A stretch of 64,000 nt of DNA from Aquidulcibacter paucihalophilus (GTDB lineage Bacteria; Pseudomonadota; Alphaproteobacteria; Caulobacterales; Caulobacteraceae): assembly GCA_030285985.1 (NCBI GenBank), contig CP127384.1:2034501-2098500 (forward strand), in the 5' to 3' direction. A program made the translations under genes and the position numbers. A model generated the notes under the pieces. That model worked only from the letters and a program-made list of their open reading frames with translations. It was not told the origin of the DNA and ran no database searches. Shown here one piece after another: positions 18,765 to 26,932 of the stretch (the first letter of the stretch is position 1; each line of letters opens with the position of its first letter).

Positions 18765-18796
18765 GCGGCTCAAGTAGCGCGAAGCGCGGTAGCCGC
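18765..18796. other. Hairpin between the NDUFS4-like gene and tRNA-Arg
   Basis: GCGGCT and AGCCGC enclose a second small stem GCGC-GAA-GCGC. It sits 5 bp after the stop of the NDUFS4-like gene and 24 bp before the 5' end of tRNA-Arg on the same strand. It may end or process the upstream transcript, but no T-run follows, so this is weak. Confidence 0.35.
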
Positions 18797-18801
18797 AACG
18801 A

Positions 18802-19107
18802 CTAATGCGTCCAGGGCTGTTTGCGGCCGGTGGCGAAATTGTCGGCATAGGCCTTGAGGATAACCGGCGCTTCCTGCGGCTCGTGCAGGCGGAACGGGAT
18901 GCCGTGCCGCTCCGCATAGGCCACCGCCTCCTCCGCCGAATCGAAGCTCAGCCGCACCTGGCCGTTCATATCGGTCGAGCTGGTCCAGCCCATCAACGGA
19001 TCGATGGTACGCGCCGACGCCGGCTCGAACTCCAGCCGCCAGCCTCTCGACGAGGCCTTGCCGGACTGCATGGCGGTCTTGGCGGGGCGATAGATGCGGG
19101 CGAGCAT
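18802..19107 (-). CDS. NDUFS4-type accessory subunit of NADH dehydrogenase (complex I)
   Basis: 101-residue protein of the family typified by mitochondrial NDUFS4, found in alphaproteobacteria as a supernumerary complex I subunit near the NADH-oxidising arm. Seen: N-terminal ARIYRPAKTAMQSGKA, then DPLMGWTSSTDMNGQVRLSF and EAVAYAERHGIPF, and the terminal ILKAYADNFATGRKQPWTH, which match the family end to end. ATG at 19107 with GAGGA seven bases upstream. The gene stands alone, away from any nuo cluster, as is usual. Confidence 0.9.
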   Translation of the reverse strand: MLARIYRPAKTAMQSGKASSRGWRLEFEPASARTIDPLMGWTSSTDMNGQVRLSFDSAEEAVAYAERHGIPFRLHEPQEAPVILKAYADNFATGRKQPWTH

Positions 19108-19238
19108 GGACGGTCCTCGTAACGACGGCGGGCGAACCCGCGCGGCCCAGATACCGCGCGGCCGACGCCGGGTCCAGCACCCGACTTGGCCTCGCTGCCC
19201 ACCCGGCCTATGGAGATTGTAACAAACAGGACACCTGT

Positions 19239-20525
19239 ATGACCCGACACCGCAGCCGCACCCTCGGAGACCGCACGCTCGCGCCCGAGACCCTGATGAT
19301 GGGCTACGGCTACGATCCCACCCTGTCGGAAGGCTCCATCAAGGCCCCGATCTTCCAGACCTCGACCTTCGTTTTCAAATCGGCCGAGGACGGCAAACGC
19401 TTCTTCGAGGTCGCCTACGGCCTGCGCCAGAAGGAGCCCGAAGAAGCCCTCGGCTTGATCTATTCGCGCATCAACAATCCGAACCTCGAGATCCTCGAGG
19501 ACCGACTGGCGGTCTGGGACGCCGCCGACAAGGCGCTGGTCTTCTCCAGCGGCATGGCCGCCATCTCGACCACGATGATGGCTCTCAGCCGACCCGGGGA
19601 TATCGTCGTCTATACCGCGCCGGCCTACGGCGGCACCGAATACCTCTTCGACCGCATCCTTCCCCGCATGGGGGTTCAGACGATCAGCGTCGCCGACTGC
19701 GATGGCGGCGAAGCCCTGGCCGCCGCAGTCCGCTCGGCGTCCGAGGCCGCCGCGTCGACGGGAGGCCGACTGGCGGCGGTTTACGTAGAGACCCCCGCCA
19801 ATCCGACCAACCAGTTGATCGACCTGGAAGCCGCCGCCGCCGCCATCCGCGACCTCGCGCTCACCGAGCCGCCCCTTCTGGTGGTGGACAACACCTTCCT
19901 TGGCCCGCTCTGGCAGAAGCCGCTGCGGCACGGTGCCGATCTGGTGCTCTATTCGCTGACGAAATATGTCGGCGGCCACTCGGACCTGATCGCCGGTGCC
20001 TGCCTCGGTCGGGCAGATCTGATGGCCCGCGTGGGCGAGATGCGGACCATCTGCGGAACCATCACGGATCCCCATACCGCCTGGTTGCTGATGCGCAGCC
20101 TCGAAACCCTGCACATCCGCATGGAGCGCTCCCAGGCCAACGCCATGGCGCTTGTCGCCCGGCTGCGTGGCCACCCGAAGATCGAATCCGTCCTCGATGC
20201 CGGCGGTGCCGAGTCCTCTCCGAGCCAGCAGGCCCTGTTCGCGCGCCAGTGCAGCGGCGCAGGCTCGACCTTCTCGCTGCGCCTCAAAGGCGGCGAGGCC
20301 GAAGCCTTCCGTATGCTCAACGCCCTTCAGCTGTTCAAACTGGCTGTCAGCCTGGGCGGAACGGAAAGCCTCGTCTCCCACCCCTCCAGCACCACCCACT
20401 CCGACTACAGCGCCGAGGCCAAGGCCCGGTGCGGTATCGGCGACAACCTGGTCCGCCTCTCCGTCGGGATCGAGAACGCCGACGACCTGTACGCCGACCT
20501 CGAACAGGCGTTGGCGGCGATTTGA
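19239..20525 (+). CDS. Cystathionine gamma-synthase family PLP enzyme
   Basis: 428-residue fold-type I PLP protein of the Cys/Met metabolism family. Seen: LIYSRINNPNLEILEDRLA, FSSGMAAISTTMMAL, VDNTFLGPLWQKPL, and SLTKYVGGHSDLIAG with the Schiff-base lysine. The longer N-terminus (MMGYGYDPTLSEGSIKAP) marks a subgroup usually annotated cystathionine gamma-synthase family or methionine gamma-lyase-like. The reaction could be gamma-replacement or gamma-elimination; I cannot decide. ATG at 19239 with AGGA seven bases upstream. Second such enzyme within 1.8 kb, suggesting a sulfur amino acid locus. Confidence 0.83.
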   Translation: MTRHRSRTLGDRTLAPETLMMGYGYDPTLSEGSIKAPIFQTSTFVFKSAEDGKRFFEVAYGLRQKEPEEALGLIYSRINNPNLEILEDRLAVWDAADKALVFSSGMAAISTTMMALSRPGDIVVYTAPAYGGTEYLFDRILPRMGVQTISVADCDGGEALAAAVRSASEAAASTGGRLAAVYVETPANPTNQLIDLEAAAAAIRDLALTEPPLLVVDNTFLGPLWQKPLRHGADLVLYSLTKYVGGHSDLIAGACLGRADLMARVGEMRTICGTITDPHTAWLLMRSLETLHIRMERSQANAMALVARLRGHPKIESVLDAGGAESSPSQQALFARQCSGAGSTFSLRLKGGEAEAFRMLNALQLFKLAVSLGGTESLVSHPSSTTHSDYSAEAKARCGIGDNLVRLSVGIENADDLYADLEQALAAI

Positions 20526-20606
20526 CGCCGCGCGAATTGCTTTGACGCAAGGGCAGATGGGCGGATCAGCTGCATCCTTCGAACGATTCCTCCGGAAGGG
20601 GCTCAG

Positions 20607-21152
20607 ATGACCGCCGACCTGTCCACGTCCAGCGGGCCCTACAGCCGGCTCTCTATCGCCCTGCACTGGCTGATGCTGGTCCTGCTGGCTGCCGTCTTCG
20701 CCTGCATCGAATTGCGGACGAACTACCCGCGGGGCAGCGACATTCGCGAGGGACTTAAGACCTGGCATTTCATGCTGGGTCTTTCGGTGTTCGTCCTGGT
20801 CTGGGTTCGACTGCTTGCGCGGCGCAGGATGCCCTGGCTCGCCGCCGAGGGTGGCTGGACTCGATGGCCGGCCTTGGCGGTGCACGTCGCGCTTTACGGC
20901 GGCATGATCGCCCTGCCGCTGCTCGGCTGGCTGACCCTGAGTGCCGAGGGCGACACCATACCCTTCTTCGGCCTGTCCCTGCCGCCGCTGATCGGGCAGG
21001 ACAAGGATCTCGCCCATCAGCTGGAAGACCTGCACAAGACCATCGGCGAAGCAGGCTACTGGTTGATCGGCCTGCACGCCCTGGCCGCCGTTTTCCACCA
21101 TTACGTCCTCAAGGACGGGACGCTGCGCCGAATGCTGCCCGGCCGGCGCTGA
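20607..21152 (+). CDS. Cytochrome b561 family membrane protein
   Basis: 181-residue four-helix di-heme membrane protein. Candidate heme-ligand histidines lie in ALHWLMLVLLA (helix 1), KTWHFMLGLSVF (helix 2), and in the last helix region LHALAAVFHHYVLKDGTL. Members transfer electrons between the quinone pool and periplasmic acceptors or act as superoxide oxidases (CybB type). The start at 20607 is preceded by GGAAGGGG. It is followed 15 nt later by a VIT1-type gene on the same strand, so the two may form an operon. Confidence 0.86.
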   Translation: MTADLSTSSGPYSRLSIALHWLMLVLLAAVFACIELRTNYPRGSDIREGLKTWHFMLGLSVFVLVWVRLLARRRMPWLAAEGGWTRWPALAVHVALYGGMIALPLLGWLTLSAEGDTIPFFGLSLPPLIGQDKDLAHQLEDLHKTIGEAGYWLIGLHALAAVFHHYVLKDGTLRRMLPGRR

Positions 21153-21167
21153 TCGGGACCACCGCCC

Positions 21168-21869
21168 ATGAGCCGCCTCGAACGTCACCCCGAGCGCCAT
21201 CTGGTCGCTCGCATCGGCTGGCTGCGCGCCGCCGTGCTGGGGGCCAATGACGGCCTGGTGTCCACGGCCAGTCTGGTGGTCGGGGTGGCCGCGGCCGAGG
21301 CCACGCGCAGCGGCGTGCTGATCGCCGGCGTCGCCGGGCTGGTGGCGGGTGCGATGTCGATGGCGGCCGGGGAATACGTCTCGGTCAGTTCCCAGTCGGA
21401 CACCGAGAAAGCCGACCTCGCCCGGGAAACCGCCGAGCTGGCGGCCGACCCCGAAGCCGAGATCACGGAGCTGGCCGCCATCTATGCCGCCCGGGGCGTC
21501 GAGCCGACGCTTTCCCGGCAGGTCGCCGAACAGCTGATGGCGAAGGACGCCCTCGGTGCCCATGCACGCGATGAACTGGGCATTTCAGAATTCACGACGG
21601 CGCGCCCGATCCAGGCCGCCCTGACCTCGGCGGCGACCTTCGCGCTCGGGGCCGCGCCGCCCCTGGTCGTGGCTCTGCTGGCACCGCTGGACGGTCTGGT
21701 GATCTGGGTCAGCGCCGTCGCCCTCGCCGGCCTGATGGGGCTCGGCGCGCTCGGCGCTGCGGCGGGCGGTGCCAGTCTGCCGCGCTCTGTGCTCAGGGTG
21801 GCCTTCTGGGGCGTCGTCGCCCTCGCCGCCACCGCCGGCATCGGCCGCCTGTTCGGAACGGTCATCTAG
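21168..21869 (+). CDS. VIT1/CCC1 family transporter
   Basis: 233-residue membrane protein with about five helices. The first helix region LGANDGLVSTASLVVGVA and GAMSMAAGEYVSVSSQSD are the family signature; the hydrophilic middle (about residues 70-145) matches the metal-binding insertion seen in VIT proteins. Plant and yeast members move Fe2+ or Mn2+ out of the cytosol; bacterial substrates are less certain. It lies 15 nt after cytochrome b561. Pairing with a redox membrane protein may hint at iron handling; that is inference. Confidence 0.86.
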   Translation: MSRLERHPERHLVARIGWLRAAVLGANDGLVSTASLVVGVAAAEATRSGVLIAGVAGLVAGAMSMAAGEYVSVSSQSDTEKADLARETAELAADPEAEITELAAIYAARGVEPTLSRQVAEQLMAKDALGAHARDELGISEFTTARPIQAALTSAATFALGAAPPLVVALLAPLDGLVIWVSAVALAGLMGLGALGAAAGGASLPRSVLRVAFWGVVALAATAGIGRLFGTVI

Positions 21870-21878
21870 AAGGCGAAT

Positions 21879-21955
<77 letters not shown>

Positions 21956-22003
21956 GCGGCGGGATTTGGCACACTCGACGCTGCGCCGCAACGCGCCGCG
22001 TGA

Positions 22004-22474
22004 CTATTCGGCGAAGAAGGGGTGGCTGACCTTGTCGCCGGGCCGGGCCCCGATTTCGTCAGCGCGGCCGGCGCGCAGCTCCAGCACGCCGCTGGCGGGT
22101 CCGTTCGAAGGGATGACGGCGTCGGACTGGGGCGTCGCATTCTTCGCGATCGAGACAATCCGCCCGCGCGGGTCGATGTAGATAATGTCCAGCGGGCTGG
22201 GCGTATTGCGCATCCAGAAGCCGCGCTCGGCCACGTCGGGGAACTGAAACAGCATGCCGCGGTCGTCGGCCAGGGGTTCGCGCTCCATCAGGCCGCGCTG
22301 GCGTTCCGCGTCATCGTCGGCGATCTCGACCATGAAGCGGTGTTCGCCGCTGGACGTGGTGACGGTCAGAGGCTCGAGCGGGTCGCCCTTGGCGTCGCGC
22401 GGCGCACCGGCACCGGCGCAGGCCGAAAGCAGCACAAGGCCGGACAACACGAGAAGTCCACGACGGTTAAACAT
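22004..22474 (-). CDS. DUF192 family lipoprotein
   Basis: 156-residue secreted protein. A lipobox-like LLSAC ends the signal segment near residue 19, followed by an Ala/Gly-rich linker. The DUF192 domain follows with FMVEIADDDAERQRGLMER, GMLFQF, GFWMRNTPSPLDIIYID and SGVLELRAGRADE. No biochemical role is established for the family. GTG and ATG are adjacent at the start; I use the ATG at 22474. It follows the cold-shock gene by 30 nt on the same strand, an arrangement common in alphaproteobacteria. Confidence 0.88.
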   Translation of the reverse strand: MFNRRGLLVLSGLVLLSACAGAGAPRDAKGDPLEPLTVTTSSGEHRFMVEIADDDAERQRGLMEREPLADDRGMLFQFPDVAERGFWMRNTPSPLDIIYIDPRGRIVSIAKNATPQSDAVIPSNGPASGVLELRAGRADEIGARPGDKVSHPFFAE

Positions 22475-22504
22475 CACCGATCCACCCTCACTGGGGCGGA
22501 TGGA

Positions 22505-23370
<866 letters not shown>

Positions 23371-23445
23371 TGGCAGTCCCTAGGGGAGTCGAACCCCTCT
23401 TTTCAGGTTGAAAACCTGACGTCCTAACCGATAGACGAAGGGACC
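23371..23445 (-). tRNA. tRNA-Glu (anticodon TTC)
   Basis: On the minus strand: 5' GGTCCCTTCGTCTATCGG, anticodon stem CAGGT/ACCTG around TTTTCAA (anticodon TTC), T arm GAGGGGTTCGACTCC, encoded CCA. The first acceptor pair reads G-T, the rest are Watson-Crick. 75 nt with CCA. Confidence 0.95.
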
Positions 23446-23492
23446 GCTGCGCGGAGAGCGGGCGATATAGCCGCCGATTCCGGGGCTTGCAA

Positions 23493-23566
23493 CCCCTTCT
23501 CCTCCCCATTTGCGAAGCAAAGGGGGAGGTGGCTCGGGGGCGCAGCCGACGAGACGGAGGGGGCAG
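23493..23566. repeat. Palindromic intergenic repeat downstream of recJ
   Basis: A hairpin-forming element: CCTCCCC and TTTGC pair with GCAAA and GGGGAGG around GAA (about 23500-23528), followed by GGTGGCTCGGGGGCGCAGCC and a second GGAGGGGGCA tract. The same style of CTCCTCCCCA...TGGGGAGG element lies at 50367-50540. Such dispersed palindromes are frequent between genes in Caulobacterales. It lies just after the recJ stop and may stabilise or terminate that transcript. Confidence 0.55.
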
Positions 23567-23578
23567 CCGGGAGAACGG

Positions 23579-25381
23579 TTACGCCATCCGCGGATCGGCC
23601 ACGTCCTCGATCTCGAATTGGACGCCGCGGCGACCGTTCCAGTCATCGACCTTCAGACGTCCGACCACGCTCAGTCCGCCCTGCCCTGCCAGCAGCGACT
23701 GGCCGCCGGGCAGGTCGGCGCAGCGCCAGGCGATGGCCTTGACCGAAGCACCGTCGGCCCCGACCAGCCGGCAGCGCACATGGCCGCCGTTCATGGCCAC
23801 GGCGTCGCGCGCCTGCACATGTTCAAGGGCGAACAACGGCTCGGGATTGGCCGGGCCGAAGGGGGCCAGTTGCTCGAACTGTTCGAACAGGGCGCGCGTG
23901 GCCGCGCCCGGATCGATCAGGGCGTCGATCTCGACGTGGTCGAGGGCGTCGGCGGCCGCCTGCTCGCCAATCATCCGGTCATTGAGAAAGTCGCGGAGCC
24001 GGTCGATGTCGTCGGCGCGGACCGTCAGCCCCGCCGCCATGGCGTGGCCGCCGCCGGCGATCAGCACGCCGCTTTCCCAGGCCGCCTGCACCGCCTTGCC
24101 GAGGTTCATCCCGGGCTGCGATCGCCCCGAGCCCTTGCCGAGGCCATTCACCGCATCGACGCCGATCACCACCACAGGCTTGCGCCAGCGTTCGCGCAGG
24201 CGGCCCGCCACGATGCCGACCACGCCCGGATGCCATTCGTCGCCCGCGATCACCACGACAGCCGAGCCGTCGGCATGGGCACCGGTCGCCTCGACCATGC
24301 GGGTGGCCTGATCGGTGACCTGTTTCTCCACCTCACGGCGGGCGATGTTCAGGGCATCCAGTTCCTGCGCCAGCGCCGCGGCCTCGACGGGGTCGTCGGT
24401 CGACAGCAGGCGCGCCCCGAGGTCCGACTTGCCGATCCGTCCGCCGGCATTGATGCGTGGTCCGAGGATGAAGCCCGCATGGTTCGACTTGGCCGGCCCC
24501 GGCTCGGCGCCCGCTGCCGCCAGCAGGGCCCTCAGCCCCGGATTGCCCCAGTCCGACATGACCCGCAGCCCCAGACTGGTCAGGGCCCGGTTGAACCCGG
24601 TCAGGCCGGTGACGTCGCAGATCGCGCCCATGGCGGCCAGATCCAGCCACTGGCGGATGTCCGGCTCCTTGACGTCCGCAAACATCCCGCGCCGACGCGC
24701 CTCGCGGTTCAGCGCCGCCAGAAGGACGAACACCACCCCCGCCGCGGCCAGATTGCCCTGCCCCGAGTTGCAGCCGGGCCGGTTCGGATTGACCACAGCG
24801 GCGCAGACGGGCGGATGTTCGCGCATCATGTGGTGGTCGATGACCACGACCTTCAGCCCGATCGCCGCCGCATGGGCCACGGCCTCATTGGCCGCCGCGC
24901 CGCAATCGACCGTGATGACCAGATCGGCACCCGAGGCCTTCAGTGTGTCGAAGGCCCGCGCGCTGGGTCCGTACCCCTCCGTCACGCGGTCCGGCACATA
25001 GATCGGCAGCTCGGCACCCAGCGCCCGGAACCACCGCACCAGCAGGGCCGCGCTGGACGCCCCGTCGACATCATAGTCGGCGAAGACGTGGATCGAGGCA
25101 CGCGCCTGGAGGGCGTCGAGGATCGCCTCGGCCGCTGCATCCATGTCCATGAAGCTGGACGGGTCGGGGAACAGGGCCTTCAGCGTCGGCGTCAGGAAGT
25201 CCGCGCCCCGGTCCGCCCGCACGCCGCGCGCCGCCAGCGCCCGCGCCAGCGGCTCTTCCAGGTTCAGCGTCTGCATATGGGCCCGGATCAGCCCGGCCTC
25301 GGCGGGCCTCTGCCGCCATTCGCGGCCGGACAGGGAGCGGGAGACGCCCAGGAAGGCTGGAACGGCGCCGCCGTCCGCCAT
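23579..25381 (-). CDS. recJ: Single-stranded-DNA-specific exonuclease RecJ
   Basis: 5'-3' ssDNA exonuclease acting with RecQ/RecFOR and in mismatch and base-excision repair. 600 residues. DHH-family metal motifs are visible: HVFADYDVDGASSAALL (motif I), VDCGAAANEA (motif II), VVVIDHHM (DHH), and further on NHAGFILGPRINAGGRIG and AGGGHAMAAGLTV in the DHHA1 part. The C-terminal OB-like region ends VQFEIEDVADPRMA. The ATG overlaps the glpX stop by one base (TGATG), so the two are coupled, an order known in other alphaproteobacteria. Confidence 0.94.
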   Translation of the reverse strand: MADGGAVPAFLGVSRSLSGREWRQRPAEAGLIRAHMQTLNLEEPLARALAARGVRADRGADFLTPTLKALFPDPSSFMDMDAAAEAILDALQARASIHVFADYDVDGASSAALLVRWFRALGAELPIYVPDRVTEGYGPSARAFDTLKASGADLVITVDCGAAANEAVAHAAAIGLKVVVIDHHMMREHPPVCAAVVNPNRPGCNSGQGNLAAAGVVFVLLAALNREARRRGMFADVKEPDIRQWLDLAAMGAICDVTGLTGFNRALTSLGLRVMSDWGNPGLRALLAAAGAEPGPAKSNHAGFILGPRINAGGRIGKSDLGARLLSTDDPVEAAALAQELDALNIARREVEKQVTDQATRMVEATGAHADGSAVVVIAGDEWHPGVVGIVAGRLRERWRKPVVVIGVDAVNGLGKGSGRSQPGMNLGKAVQAAWESGVLIAGGGHAMAAGLTVRADDIDRLRDFLNDRMIGEQAAADALDHVEIDALIDPGAATRALFEQFEQLAPFGPANPEPLFALEHVQARDAVAMNGGHVRCRLVGADGASVKAIAWRCADLPGGQSLLAGQGGLSVVGRLKVDDWNGRRGVQFEIEDVADPRMA

Positions 25382-26337
25382 CAGAGCGGCCGGATCGTGC
25401 GGATGCGCTGGACCGTGCGGGTCGAGGAATCCATCACCAGCGTATGGGTCGAGACGAAGCCGTCGGCGACCTTGACCCCATCGAGCATGGCCCCCTTGGT
25501 CACGCCCGTGGCGGCGAAGATGGCGTCCTTGGACACCAGTTCGTGCAGGTCGTATTTGCGATCCAGATCGGTCACGCCCGTCTTGGCGGCCCGCGCCCGC
25601 TCGTCATCGTTGCGGAAGATCAGCCGGCCCTGGAAATGGCCGCCGACGCATTTCAGCGCCGAAGCCGCCAGCACGCCTTCCGGTGCCCCGCCCGAGCCCA
25701 GATAGAGGTCGATACCGGTCTCCGGCTCGGCCGTATGGATCACGCCGGCCACGTCGCCGTCGGTGATCAGTACCACCTTGGCCCCGACCTCGCGCAGCGC
25801 GGCAATCAGATCCGCGTGACGGGGCCGGTCCATGACGCAGACGGTGATGTCGGACGGCTTCACACCCTTGGCCGAGGCCAGCGACCGGACATTGTCCTGG
25901 GGCTTCATGTCCAGATCGACCGTGCCGGGGGCGAAGCCCGGGCCGATGGCGATCTTGTCCATATAGGTGTCGGGCGCGTGCAGCATGCCGCCGCCCGGCG
26001 ACATCGACAGCACGCACAGGGCGTTGGCCATGGCCTTGGCGGTCAGGGTGGTGCCTTCCAGCGGGTCGAGCGCGATGTCGATGGCCGGGCCTTTGCCGGT
26101 GCCGACCTTCTCACCGATGTAGAGCATCGGTGCCTCGTCGCGCTCGCCCTCGCCGATGACGATCTTGCCATCGATATCCAGCGCGTTCAGCGCCGTCCGC
26201 ATGGCGTCCACGGCCAGCTGGTCCGCCGCCTTCTCGTCACCACGACCGATGCCGGCATAGCTGGCGATGGCGGCCAGTTCGGTGACCCGCGCGGCGTCAG
26301 CAGCCAGCGTCGAGGCGTAGGGAGCCGGATGGGCCAT
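25381..26337 (-). CDS. glpX: Class II fructose-1,6-bisphosphatase
   Basis: GlpX hydrolyses fructose-1,6-bisphosphate to fructose-6-phosphate in gluconeogenesis. 318 residues. Seen: GEGERDEAPMLYIGEKVGTG with metal-binding acids, DPLEGTTLTAKAMANAL, LYLGSGGAPEGVLAASALKC, all class II hallmarks. Cytoplasmic. Upstream in many relatives is homoserine dehydrogenase; here a small lipoprotein gene lies 63 bp upstream instead. Its stop overlaps the recJ start by one base. Confidence 0.94.
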   Translation of the reverse strand: MAHPAPYASTLAADAARVTELAAIASYAGIGRGDEKAADQLAVDAMRTALNALDIDGKIVIGEGERDEAPMLYIGEKVGTGKGPAIDIALDPLEGTTLTAKAMANALCVLSMSPGGGMLHAPDTYMDKIAIGPGFAPGTVDLDMKPQDNVRSLASAKGVKPSDITVCVMDRPRHADLIAALREVGAKVVLITDGDVAGVIHTAEPETGIDLYLGSGGAPEGVLAASALKCVGGHFQGRLIFRNDDERARAAKTGVTDLDRKYDLHELVSKDAIFAATGVTKGAMLDGVKVADGFVSTHTLVMDSSTRTVQRIRTIRPL

Positions 26338-26400
26338 GAGATGTCTCCTGAGACGATGTTTCCCGGAGTCTACCGTCCGGGCGAGCGTATGATGAGGGTA

Positions 26401-26844
26401 TCAGCGGCGGTCCACCGGCGGCGGGGCGCGGCCCCGCTCGCGCGTGCGACGCACGAACTCTTCGATTTCCGCGAGCGTTTCGGCCGTCACCGGAGCGACC
26501 TCGACCGAATCGATCCGGGCCTGCACGCCCGCAGCGAACGCCGCGGGATCCCCCGTGGTCTGCCAGTCGATGCGCGAGACCTCACCGGCCAGCGCCCCGC
26601 CCGTCACCCGCAAGGTGTTGACCTGCGACGCGATCGCGACCGGTTCGGGCAGCGGCTCGACGCTGCGGGGAAAGTCCGCCCAGCGCGGATATTCGCGGTT
26701 GGCCTCGGCCAGGGCCTGCACCCGCGGCGCGATCGGCGACGTGGCGTCTGTGGCCGGATCGAAGGAGCCGACGCAGGCCGTCAGACCACCGCCCGCGAAG
26801 ACGGCGGACAGGACGACTGCAATTTTCCGGCGCGACGCGTTCAT
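26401..26844 (-). CDS. Hypothetical lipoprotein
   Basis: 147-residue protein not assigned to a family with confidence. It has a basic N-terminus (MNASRRK), a hydrophobic stretch and a lipobox-like GLTAC near residue 24, so an outer- or inner-membrane lipoprotein is expected. The mature part has PRWADFPRSVEPLPEP and a possible helical C-terminus AETLAEIEEFVRRTRERGR. The ATG at 26844 is used because only from there does a signal sequence follow; a longer frame reaches antisense into phaC and is not believable. It is divergent from phaC by 88 bp. Confidence 0.68.
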   Translation of the reverse strand: MNASRRKIAVVLSAVFAGGGLTACVGSFDPATDATSPIAPRVQALAEANREYPRWADFPRSVEPLPEPVAIASQVNTLRVTGGALAGEVSRIDWQTTGDPAAFAAGVQARIDSVEVAPVTAETLAEIEEFVRRTRERGRAPPPVDRR

Positions 26845-26932
26845 TTCAGGGGCTGTCTTATGCGATGATCGCGACAGGCGGAAGGGCGCGCGCGGCGCTT
26901 GCGACCGTTCCTGACGACATCCGGAGCTCACC

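Noticed and set aside
19120..19180. Short direct repeat CCGCGCGGCC upstream of the 19239 gene
   Set aside because: Ten bases of pure G/C in a GC-rich genome; likely chance.
18993..21563. 856-codon minus-strand frame opposite the cystathionine-synthase-family, b561 and VIT1-type genes
   Set aside because: Spans three well-supported genes antisense, low complexity, no domain; a shadow of codon bias.
23493..23566. CRISPR-like repeats
   Set aside because: Palindromes are nested hairpins, not regularly spaced direct repeats with unique spacers; no cas gene is present in the window.
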